12,746 bases of DNA from Leptospiraceae bacterium (GTDB lineage: Bacteria > Spirochaetota > Leptospiria > Leptospirales > Leptospiraceae): contig JAIXRB010000163.1 of assembly GCA_027485405.1 (NCBI GenBank), positions 1 through 12,746 on the forward strand, read 5' to 3'. This document shows, one piece after another, positions 6,688 to 12,746 of this stretch. The notes under the pieces were generated by a model. It was not told where the DNA came from, made no database searches, and saw nothing but the letters and a program-made list of their open reading frames with translations. Numbering within the stretch: position 1 is the first letter of the stretch; each line of letters begins with the position of its first letter. Both the position numbers and the translations under genes were made by a program.

Positions 6688-6726
6688 CCTTGATTTTACT
6701 GAGAATCAATCTCATTAAAATCAAGG
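6688..6726 (-). repeat. 39-bp inverted repeat covering the hemO ribosome site and operator
   Basis: The arms CCTTGATTTTA (6688-6698) and TAAAATCAAGG (6716-6726) are perfect 11-bp inverted repeats, centred at 6707. With inner TGAGA/TCTCA pairs, 17 of 19 pairs match. In minus-strand RNA the downstream arm ends in AAGG, part of the hemO Shine-Dalgarno sequence, and would pair with CCTT of the upstream arm. No U run follows, so it is not a normal terminator for the upstream pit gene. Confidence 0.75.
6700..6714. promoter_or_regulatory. Fur-box-like operator of hemO
   Basis: TGAGAATCAATCTCA matches the 7-1-7 Fur box TGATAATNATTATCA at 11 of 14 defined positions and is itself a near-palindrome. 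It touches the last base of the predicted -10 and covers the predicted transcription start, an ideal place for repression when iron is plentiful. Which of the several leptospiral Fur-family proteins would bind is unknown. Confidence 0.6.
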
Positions 6727-6742
6727 AGGGCTTTTTTGACAA
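6714..6742 (-). promoter_or_regulatory. hemO promoter
   Basis: TTGTCA (6742-6737) and TTTAAT (6719-6714) are separated by 17 nt, each 5/6 to the sigma70 consensus. The predicted start near 6707 gives a leader of about 29 nt carrying AAGGA and only the downstream arm of the inverted repeat, so the ribosome site would be open in this transcript. Confidence 0.65.
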
Positions 6743-6778
6743 GTTCTATTCTTGGAGGGTGACGGGCGGCTTCCAGAA

Positions 6779-7870
6779 TTAAGGAGCCTGGGACTTCTGA
6801 TCGGGATACAACCATCCAGCTAAGATAAAGATACCGATACTAACCGCGATCCCCAGAGCCGCAAGAACTACGTCCTTACCAACCTTTCGAAATGTATCCA
6901 GGTACGGCAAGTCTCTGTAGGTGAGAACATTTAAGATGATTTCGCGACCAGCCAGAAGACCTAAAAAGACCCAAGTTGTGGACATGGGAACATTGCTCAT
7001 CTTTTGAAAAACAAACAAAATTGTTCCATAGACCAAATCCACAATGGTTGCGGCTTTGCTCCATTTGATGTCTGATTTTTCGGAGACAATCTCTTGGATG
7101 GTGCCCCCGTTGGTTCGGATAATGATAGCTAGCGCAAAAACCAAAATTGCCAAAGCTCCTGCCAATTCAAAAATCGAAAGTTTACGCGGGAGAAAAACTG
7201 CTATATTTGCTGTGTCCTGCAAAAGCCAAGCCACCCAAAGGTAAAGTGTGGATAGCCACTGTAAGTTTGCCCAGCGTCGTTCTGTGACAGGGTCTGGAAC
7301 GTGGTCTTGGTTGTATTCATGTGGGTCTACTTTCGCAAGAATTGCCCAGATTAAGATTGCTGTAAAAAAAGCGATGCCATATCCCAAAAAGGACTTGGTG
7401 AGCATTTTTTCGATATTACTTCCACCAAACAATCCTAATACCAAGAAGGTTGTGGAAACAGGTGCTCGCAATCGAGTCACAATAACAAGAATGATAGGAG
7501 CTAGTAATTGGAAAAGGTTGAATTGGGTAGTTGGTTCAAACTTGTCAAGGCGCTGAAAGTGGATTTCTCCGTCATCACGAAACCAGCCAATGACATGCAC
7601 GGCAACCAGTAAACCGCCTAAGACTAAGAGCTTCTTGTACCACTCGACTGTTTTTTTGGACTCAATGAACGTTCCAACTGTTTGGACTGCGTCGTTACCC
7701 GCGACTGAAAAGGCCGCAATGGCAAATGAAATCCATCCTAGATAGTACATGGGGATTCCCCAGAAGTACCCGAGTACGACTAATAGTGTGGCTAATGCTG
7801 TAAAAGAAAAAAACCGAACCTGATCTCTCCGGCTCGGATTTTGGTAGTCAACTTCGTTTGTATCGATCAT
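6779..7870 (-). CDS. Inorganic phosphate transporter, Pit (PiT/PHO4) family
   Basis: A 363-residue inner-membrane permease with about 10 hydrophobic segments. The duplicated PiT signatures are visible: [12 protein letters not shown] (57-68) and [12 protein letters not shown] (135-146) in the first half, [12 protein letters not shown] (218-229) and [18 protein letters not shown] (293-310) in the second. These correspond to the GANDVANA and PVSTTH motifs that line the phosphate and cation path. Members take up inorganic phosphate or metal-phosphate with protons or sodium; which cation is used here cannot be told. The usual long cytoplasmic loop is short, as in compact bacterial forms. Its ATG overlaps the stop of the OlsB-like gene (ATGA), so the two are almost certainly one operon under the promoter at about 8700. 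About 100 nt separate its stop from hemO; they contain the hemO control region. Confidence 0.88.
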   Translation of the reverse strand: MIDTNEVDYQNPSRRDQVRFFSFTALATLLVVLGYFWGIPMYYLGWISFAIAAFSVAGNDAVQTVGTFIESKKTVEWYKKLLVLGGLLVAVHVIGWFRDDGEIHFQRLDKFEPTTQFNLFQLLAPIILVIVTRLRAPVSTTFLVLGLFGGSNIEKMLTKSFLGYGIAFFTAILIWAILAKVDPHEYNQDHVPDPVTERRWANLQWLSTLYLWVAWLLQDTANIAVFLPRKLSIFELAGALAILVFALAIIIRTNGGTIQEIVSEKSDIKWSKAATIVDLVYGTILFVFQKMSNVPMSTTWVFLGLLAGREIILNVLTYRDLPYLDTFRKVGKDVVLAALGIAVSIGIFILAGWLYPDQKSQAP

Positions 7871-8649
7871 GAAGCCATATAGTGTTTGGCGTATCTCTGA
7901 GCGATTTCATTTCGATCAAAAAGTATAAACACATCTGTGGTTCCAAAAACTGAATCCAACGCAGGGAATCCACAGATTTTTGCACCCAGTCGAAGGTAGC
8001 CTTTGATTAGAGGAGGAATGTTCTTTGTGATGGTTTTGACATCTTCTATGTATAGCTCGGAATCAAAGCCTGGAAGAACAAAGTCAGGGTTTGGGAAAAC
8101 TCGGAACTTTTCATCAGCAATTGCATTTTTCGCCTTAAGAAAGGCGTAAGACTCAGAAGCCACTTTTGATTCCGTAGAGTGAATGGAACCACAACCCATT
8201 AGATATCTCACGTCTTCTCTGATCATAAACTCGGCAAGACCTTGCCAAAGCAAACTGATCACACTGCCGTCTCGATACTCAGGGTGAACACAGCTTCTCC
8301 CTACTTCCGCGATCTCGTCAGTTAGATTGTAAATTGTTGTAATATCAAATTCGTTTTCGCTATAGAATCCAATGCCTTCTTTTGCATTTTTCCGTGTTAG
8401 AATTCTGTATGTTCCAACTGTTTTGTTTTCATTGGCTTTGTCTATTACCACCAAATGTTGGCAAAATGTATCATACTCATCTCGGTCTTTTCGAGTCGCA
8501 GAAGACTGGGGTAGGCCTTCTCCCATTTCCAGGTTGAAAACATCGTATCGCAAAGCTAGAGCTCTTTCGATCTCGAGTTGGTTTTCGGCAATTTTTACTT
8601 CTAAGAGTCTTTCTGTTTTTATTCCGGTTTGAGTCTTTTGCATCGACAT
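7867..8649 (-). CDS. GNAT-fold N-acyltransferase, OlsB/hemolysin-like (PF13444 type)
   Basis: A 260-residue enzyme resembling OlsB, which transfers a 3-hydroxyacyl group from acyl carrier protein to ornithine (making lyso-ornithine lipid); homologues are often annotated hemolysin-like. Family marks are [13 protein letters not shown] (33-45), [15 protein letters not shown] (114-128), [12 protein letters not shown] (149-160), and the C-terminal [16 protein letters not shown] (212-227) with Asp232 and TTDVFILF (237-244). The amino acid acceptor is not readable from sequence; no OlsA partner lies in the window. Two ATGs occur (8649 and 8643); the first has AAGGA 7 nt upstream. It is the first gene of a pair with the phosphate transporter. 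Ornithine lipids commonly replace phospholipids when phosphate is short, which fits the neighbour and the PhoB-like repeats upstream. Confidence 0.82.
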   Translation of the reverse strand: MSMQKTQTGIKTERLLEVKIAENQLEIERALALRYDVFNLEMGEGLPQSSATRKDRDEYDTFCQHLVVIDKANENKTVGTYRILTRKNAKEGIGFYSENEFDITTIYNLTDEIAEVGRSCVHPEYRDGSVISLLWQGLAEFMIREDVRYLMGCGSIHSTESKVASESYAFLKAKNAIADEKFRVFPNPDFVLPGFDSELYIEDVKTITKNIPPLIKGYLRLGAKICGFPALDSVFGTTDVFILFDRNEIAQRYAKHYMAS

Positions 8650-8679
8650 TACCCTTTCCTTTTAGTTGAGAAAAGAGTA

Positions 8680-8707
8680 ATTGTAGTCTGTTACGAGGGT
8701 GTTACAA
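8680..8707 (-). promoter_or_regulatory. Promoter of the acyltransferase-phosphate transporter operon
   Basis: TTGTAA (8707-8702) and TACAAT (8685-8680) are 16 nt apart. The -10 is 5/6 and the -35 only 4/6, as expected for an activator-dependent promoter. The weak -35 coincides with the phased repeats. The leader would be about 25 nt. Confidence 0.5.
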
Positions 8708-8716
8708 ACCTGTAAA
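8689..8716 (-). promoter_or_regulatory. Three 11-bp-phased direct repeats, PhoB/PhoP-box-like
   Basis: On the minus strand TTTACA (8716-8711), GTAACA (8705-8700) and GTAACA (8694-8689) begin every 11 bp, each separated by 5 nt. PhoB/PhoP family regulators bind tandem half-sites with this period; TTTACA fits the Bacillus TT(A/C/T)ACA half-site exactly and GTAACA at 5/6. The array fills the gap between the polA stop and the -10. Binding by a leptospiral regulator is inferred. Confidence 0.5.
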
Positions 8717-8718
8717 AT

Positions 8719-11514
8719 TCAATGAGCCTCACCCCAATTTTTTCCTGTTTTTCCTTCTACTAAAACAGGGACGGAAAGGGGGAGTGCTGTTTCCATTGAG
8801 TTTTTTGCCATTTCCATAAAGGCTGTCTTTTCTTTGGGATGAACTTCAAAAACTAACTCATCATGAACCTGTAAAATGAGGCGAGATTGCAATTTGTCTT
8901 TTTGGATTTGGTCTTGGATTCGAATCATAGCGATCTTGATCATATCCGCACTTGTGCCTTGGATTGGTGAATTGATAGCCACCCGCTTTCCCGCTTCAAT
9001 TGCCATTCGATTTGTAGAATTGATTTCCGGAATAAATCGTTTTCGCCCCAAAAGCGTTTCAACATATCCCTTTTCGATGCAAGAAGTTACAATTTCATCC
9101 ATGTATCTTTTAACGCCTGTATATTGTTGGAAGTAGCGATCAATGAATTCCTTTGCTTCTTTTCTTGAAATCTTTAAGTTCGCCGATAAACCGAAAGAAG
9201 TAACTCCGTAGATCACAGAAAAATTGACCACTTTCGCCTTGTTTCGCATCTCAGACGTTACATCCTTTTCTGAAATGCCGAACAAACCCGAAGCCGTTTT
9301 TCTGTGGATGTCCAGACCCGATTTGTATGCCTCTATCATAACCGGATCCTTGGAAAAATGAGCCATAATCCGAAGCTCGATCTGGCTATAATCCAAAGAT
9401 AATATCTCAAAGCCTTTTTCAGGAACAAAACCTCGGCGAAGTAGTTTTCCCTCTTCGTCTTTTATTGGAATGTTTTGTAGATTAGGATTGGTTGAGGACA
9501 ACCGTCCTGTGGCGGCAATTGTTTGGTTGTAGTTTGTGTGGATTCTTCCCGTTCTCGGATTGATTAGCGTAGGCAAAACATCCGAATAGGTGCTTTTCAA
9601 TTTTGAGAATTTTCGAATGGCAAGAAGGTCTTCAATGATAGGATGCGATCCTTGGAGGGACTCAAGTACGGAATGGTCGGTCGAATATCCTGTCTGGGTT
9701 TTTTTCTCTGCGGGAAGTCGTAAGTCTTCAAAAAGAACAACTTGCAGTTCTTTTGTGGAGTTTACGTTGAATTTTCGACCAGCGTAGAAATGAATGTTCT
9801 TTTCATGTTCTTCGATTTTCTTTTGAAAATCAGAAGAGAGTGATTTAAAATAATCAGAATCAATCGCTACCCCAAGCTTTTCCATAGTGGCAAGCACATC
9901 GATTAGAGGTAACTCGATCTTTTGAAAGATTTCTTCGGAGCCCGATTCCTTGATTTTTGAAAATAGAATTTCGTACAATCGAAAAGTAATGTCAGCATCT
10001 TCTGCGGCATAATTTGAAACTTGGTCTGGATCAATATCAAAGAGATTCAATTTCTTTTTTCCAGTACCAACTAATTCATCGTAGGTAATGGTTTTGTAGT
10101 TTAAATGTTCAGCCGCCATGTCATCCATATTATGCTTTCGTTCGCTGGGGCTTAAAATATAGGAAGCAATCATGGTATCAAAAAAAATTCCTTTCAACTC
10201 AACACCAGAAATGGAGAGTACGATCAGATCGTACTTTATGTTTTGCCCAATTTTCTTTACCTTTGGGTTTTCCAGAATTGGTTTTAATATGGGTCTAGCT
10301 TCTTCCCATTTTGGCAAAAGATGTGAATAGATAGAATCCGGATGAGAAAATCCAATATAAAAACCTTCTCCACTTTTTTGGGAAAAAGAAAACCCCAAAA
10401 TAACCGCATCATTTGGGTCAGTCGAGGTAGTTTCTGTGTCGATACTAATGGGAGTTTTTAAGTCTAGGGAATCCCAGATTTTTTTTAGCTCGGCTATTGT
10501 CTTAATCCGAGTATAATTTCCCTTTAAAGCGGGGATGATTTCTTTTTCCGAACCGTTTAACGGTTCTGCTTTCGCTTTAGATGATTTTGATTTGCTTTTT
10601 GTATTAGTTGGTTCTTTTGATGAACTTTCTACGGGAATTCCGGCGAGTTTTGCCAGATCTCTGTGCAAAACATTGAATCCTTGGTCTTTGAAATACTGTA
10701 CTGATTCCGCTTCTAAATAGTTTGGAATCAAAAGATCTGATTTTTTGATTTTTAAATCTAATTTGAAATTGATGGTTGCCAGTTTTCTAGATAAGAAAGC
10801 GTTTTCTTTGTTTTCAATGAGCTTGTCTATCAAGGCTTTGTTTTTGACTTTTTGAACATCTTTATATATGCCTTCTAGGTTTGAAAACTCTTGGATAAGC
10901 TTTGAGGCTCCTTTTTCGCCAATGCCTTTCACTCCAGGAATGTTATCAGAGGTATCGCCAACTAAACCCATGTAGTCTATGATTTGGTCTTTTGTGACTC
11001 CTATCTCTCGAACAACCCAATCAGGATCAATTCTTTCAAATTCAGAAACTCCTCTTTTGCCCCGAAGCATTAATATGTTTTTTTCAAGCACTTGGTACAA
11101 ATCTTTGTCACTGGATAGAATTATGATTTCGTCAAAGTCCTTAGAGAAATTTTTACAAAGTGTACCTATAATATCATCAGCTTCTTCGCCAGCTATTTTA
11201 TAAATGGGAAACTTTAGGTCAGCAACCATTTGCATGATTTGAGTTAGCTGAGGTCTCAAGTCTTCAGGCATTGGTTTTCTTTGAGCTTTGTAGGCTTCGT
11301 AAATATCGTTTCGATAAAGCCTGGTTCCCGGATCAAAGCAGAATGCAATATGAGAAACTTTTTCGTCTTGTAAGAGTTTGAAGAGCATTCTCCAAAAACC
11401 GAAAACGGCACCACTTGGTTTACCTGTCAGAGAATTCGTTAAATTGGAAGCGGCAAAGGCAAAGTAAGCACGAAAAGCGAGGGCATGACCATCGACGAGA
11501 AGTAGTCTATTCAT
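8719..11514 (-). CDS. polA: DNA polymerase I
   Basis: A 931-residue three-domain enzyme for Okazaki fragment processing and repair. The 5' nuclease domain fills about residues 1-290 (LLLVDGHALAFRAYF at 4-18, GEEADDIIG 109-117, SSDKDLYQ 134-141, GDTSDNIPGVKGIGEKGA 186-203). A Ser/Lys-rich linker (about 297-320) follows. The 3'-5' proofreading domain keeps its catalytic set: Asp359 and Glu361 in IDTET, Asp429 in GQNIKYD, Asp506 in YAAEDAD. The polymerase domain has motif A LDYSQIELRI (Asp708), motif B with Arg757, Lys761 and Phe765, and motif C QVHDELVFE with Asp885. Phe765 is the position where Phe favours deoxynucleotides over dideoxynucleotides. All three activities should be intact. The ATG at 11514 lies 18 nt after the glycosyltransferase stop, with AGGGG about 10 nt upstream. 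Confidence 0.98.
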   Translation of the reverse strand: MNRLLLVDGHALAFRAYFAFAASNLTNSLTGKPSGAVFGFWRMLFKLLQDEKVSHIAFCFDPGTRLYRNDIYEAYKAQRKPMPEDLRPQLTQIMQMVADLKFPIYKIAGEEADDIIGTLCKNFSKDFDEIIILSSDKDLYQVLEKNILMLRGKRGVSEFERIDPDWVVREIGVTKDQIIDYMGLVGDTSDNIPGVKGIGEKGASKLIQEFSNLEGIYKDVQKVKNKALIDKLIENKENAFLSRKLATINFKLDLKIKKSDLLIPNYLEAESVQYFKDQGFNVLHRDLAKLAGIPVESSSKEPTNTKSKSKSSKAKAEPLNGSEKEIIPALKGNYTRIKTIAELKKIWDSLDLKTPISIDTETTSTDPNDAVILGFSFSQKSGEGFYIGFSHPDSIYSHLLPKWEEARPILKPILENPKVKKIGQNIKYDLIVLSISGVELKGIFFDTMIASYILSPSERKHNMDDMAAEHLNYKTITYDELVGTGKKKLNLFDIDPDQVSNYAAEDADITFRLYEILFSKIKESGSEEIFQKIELPLIDVLATMEKLGVAIDSDYFKSLSSDFQKKIEEHEKNIHFYAGRKFNVNSTKELQVVLFEDLRLPAEKKTQTGYSTDHSVLESLQGSHPIIEDLLAIRKFSKLKSTYSDVLPTLINPRTGRIHTNYNQTIAATGRLSSTNPNLQNIPIKDEEGKLLRRGFVPEKGFEILSLDYSQIELRIMAHFSKDPVMIEAYKSGLDIHRKTASGLFGISEKDVTSEMRNKAKVVNFSVIYGVTSFGLSANLKISRKEAKEFIDRYFQQYTGVKRYMDEIVTSCIEKGYVETLLGRKRFIPEINSTNRMAIEAGKRVAINSPIQGTSADMIKIAMIRIQDQIQKDKLQSRLILQVHDELVFEVHPKEKTAFMEMAKNSMETALPLSVPVLVEGKTGKNWGEAH

Positions 11515-11532
11515 AGGTGGGTTTCCCCTAGC

Positions 11533-12633
11533 TTAATCGGAGAGGAAAGATTCGCCAAGTAAAGAATAGTAAATCAGCAAAGTTTTTTTGACCGTTTCTG
11601 TATAAGAAAATCTTTTCACCATTAGCTTGTTAAAGGCTCCGAAGCGGTTTCTGAGACCTTCGTCCTCGAGAAGTCGACCAAATCCCTTTGCCAAGCCCTG
11701 AACATCTTTAACTTTGCAAAGGATTGCTCCTTGGTCGGGGCTGAGCATCTCGGCAATGCCTCCGCCCGAAGTGGCAATGATGGGTTTTCCACTTGCCATT
11801 GCATCCAAAACCGATGTGCCTAAACCCTCTTCTTTGGAAGTAAGTGTAAAGATATCGGTCAAGGAAAGTATTTCTAATATGTCTTTGCGAAATCCAGTGA
11901 AGACAATCTTGGAGCTGACCTGTAAGTCGTTAGCTAAAGCTTTTAGTCTTTTTTCTAGAGGTCCTTGTCCGACGATTAAGACTTTAAATGGAATAGAAGT
12001 CTGGATTTGCGAGATAGAACGAATCAAAGTGTCCTGGTCTTTATGATCCACTAATGCCGCTATGTTGGTGATGACTAATTCATTTTTTCCTATGCCAAAC
12101 TCTTCTCTTAAATGATCTGCTGGAGGAAGCTTTGTAAACCTTTTAGGATCTATACCGGAATACACTGTGATAACTTTTTCAGGGCTAATCCCCGATTGCA
12201 AAAGGATATCACGAATGGTTTGAGAAACAGTAAGGTAATAGTTGATATCTTTATGCTGGTATTTCCATTTTGAGAACAGCCCTGACTTGGGCCTAAAGTC
12301 CACTCTACGAGAGACAAGAAGTGGAATGGAAAGATGCTTTCGTTTAGCTAAGAGAGTTAGGCTATGAGCATGTGCAGTATGAGTATGTAAAAGAGAGGCT
12401 TGCTTTTCTATGGCTACATGGCGAATCTGTTTTGCCGCCTTCCAGTCCCATTCTCCTTTCATTTGAATAGGAGCGACTTCGATTTGATACTCTTTACATT
12501 TGTTTTCGAGTGGGGAATCGGGTTGACAAACAACGATTTGTTTGTGTCCGTTGTGTTGCAATCCTAGAGCTAGATAGAACAACTGTTGTTCTCCGCCCCG
12601 CCATTCTTTAGAAGTGTTTACGTGAAGAATCAA
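11533..12633 (-). CDS. Glycosyltransferase, GT4 family
   Basis: A 366-residue GT-B fold enzyme that transfers a sugar from a nucleotide sugar with retention of configuration. The N-terminal domain opens ILHVNTSKEWRGGEQQLFYLALGL-like sequence (2-24), with the glycine-rich RGGEQQ loop. THTAHAHS (84-91) is the typical acceptor-side histidine segment. The C-terminal domain has VYSGID (157-162), the VGQGP loop (221-225) and the donor site EEGLGTSVLDAMASG (268-282), an E-x7-D form of the EX7E motif (Glu269, Asp277), then GGGIAEML. Domains and length are normal. The acceptor is unknown; envelope polysaccharide or glycolipid is the likeliest. The start is a TTG, the only start codon after the in-frame stop at 12654, and lies 5 nt beyond the stop of the preceding gene, with weak Shine-Dalgarno. 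It is probably co-transcribed with polA. Confidence 0.9.
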   Translation of the reverse strand: MILHVNTSKEWRGGEQQLFYLALGLQHNGHKQIVVCQPDSPLENKCKEYQIEVAPIQMKGEWDWKAAKQIRHVAIEKQASLLHTHTAHAHSLTLLAKRKHLSIPLLVSRRVDFRPKSGLFSKWKYQHKDINYYLTVSQTIRDILLQSGISPEKVITVYSGIDPKRFTKLPPADHLREEFGIGKNELVITNIAALVDHKDQDTLIRSISQIQTSIPFKVLIVGQGPLEKRLKALANDLQVSSKIVFTGFRKDILEILSLTDIFTLTSKEEGLGTSVLDAMASGKPIIATSGGGIAEMLSPDQGAILCKVKDVQGLAKGFGRLLEDEGLRNRFGAFNKLMVKRFSYTETVKKTLLIYYSLLGESFLSD

Positions 12634-12638
12634 AGACT

Positions 12639-12746
12639 CTAGTGGTTGGCTCTATCGTATTCCAATGTCAAAATAGATCCAAGCACCTTGAATCCATTAG
12701 CAGTTTCTGCTACTTTTCCTTCGCCATGAAAGCTGATCTTAACTGA
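12639..12746 (-). CDS. Unrecognised protein, C-terminal fragment (runs off the window)
   Basis: An open frame enters from the right edge and ends at a TAG at 12639-12641, leaving 35 residues that include VKISFHGEGKVAETANGF and end LTLEYDRANH. The alternating pattern suggests beta strands. I do not recognise the family from this short tail. Support comes from its position: it ends 5 nt before the glycosyltransferase TTG, as expected for the preceding gene of the same operon, and without it that TTG would lack any obvious translational signal. Confidence 0.6.
   Translation of the reverse strand, partial: SVKISFHGEGKVAETANGFKVLGSILTLEYDRANH

Noticed and set aside
6688..6726. Inverted repeat as an intrinsic terminator of the phosphate transporter gene
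   Set aside because: On the minus strand the stem is followed by AAACCAATT, not a U run. On the plus strand a T6 does follow, but no plus-strand gene leads into it.
6443..6742. Minus-strand open frame of 99 codons covering the hemO start and promoter
   Set aside because: It overlaps the well-supported heme oxygenase in another frame, spans the promoter, and its product has no family features.
7044..7556. Two plus-strand open frames opposite the phosphate transporter (7044-7244 and 7248-7556)
   Set aside because: They are antisense shadows of a membrane protein gene, with no start signals or domains.
8876..11203. Several short plus-strand frames within polA
   Set aside because: polA is intact and strongly supported; these are antisense shadows.
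1..12746. tRNA, rRNA, CRISPR, transposase, integrase or prophage signs
   Set aside because: Nothing resembling cloverleaf tails, regularly spaced repeats, terminal inverted repeats flanking a transposase, or phage genes was seen on reading both strands.

Overview
The window looks like chromosomal DNA of a Leptospira-type spirochaete, most likely a saprophytic or intermediate species. The evidence is a canonical heme oxygenase gene, two spirochaete-style lipoproteins with relaxed lipoboxes (Cys preceded by Asn or Gln), one of which resembles a lipoprotein group I associate with Leptospira, and moderately AT-rich DNA with several TTG starts. No tRNA, rRNA, CRISPR array or insertion sequence was seen. 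All confident genes but one lie on the minus strand, so transcription runs mostly from right to left.

Reading in the direction of transcription, the right end (12746 to 8719) holds the tail of an unrecognised gene, a GT4 glycosyltransferase and DNA polymerase I, closely packed. Next (8718 to 6779) comes an OlsB-like N-acyltransferase overlapping a Pit-family phosphate transporter by 4 bp. In front of the pair is a promoter with three 11-bp-phased GTAACA-like repeats that resemble a PhoB/PhoP box. This suggests a phosphate-related operon pairing phosphorus-free lipid synthesis with phosphate uptake.

The block from 6742 to 4381 looks like an iron/heme unit: heme oxygenase, an MFS transporter starting inside the heme oxygenase stop codon (TTGA overlap), and a small BamE-like lipoprotein. 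The promoter is good (TTGTCA-N17-TTTAAT). A Fur-box-like 15-mer lies at the predicted transcription start, at the exact centre of a 39-bp inverted repeat that also contains the hemO Shine-Dalgarno sequence. It could therefore act as an operator in DNA and hide the ribosome site in read-through RNA.

The lone plus-strand gene (3616 to 4359) encodes a probable lipoprotein with a non-ATG start. It is divergent from a WYL-domain regulator, and the shared intergenic region carries two TTTGCAAA-core palindromes 23 bp apart. The WYL gene overlaps a DUF2779-type protein (Cas4-like Fe-S module plus DEDD exonuclease-like module), which overlaps an HSL-family esterase. This regulator-nuclease-hydrolase operon is the least understood part of the window. 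At the left edge the first 17 codons of an exported protein follow their own promoter.

Family assignments come from motifs read by eye and recalled family patterns. No database search was run.
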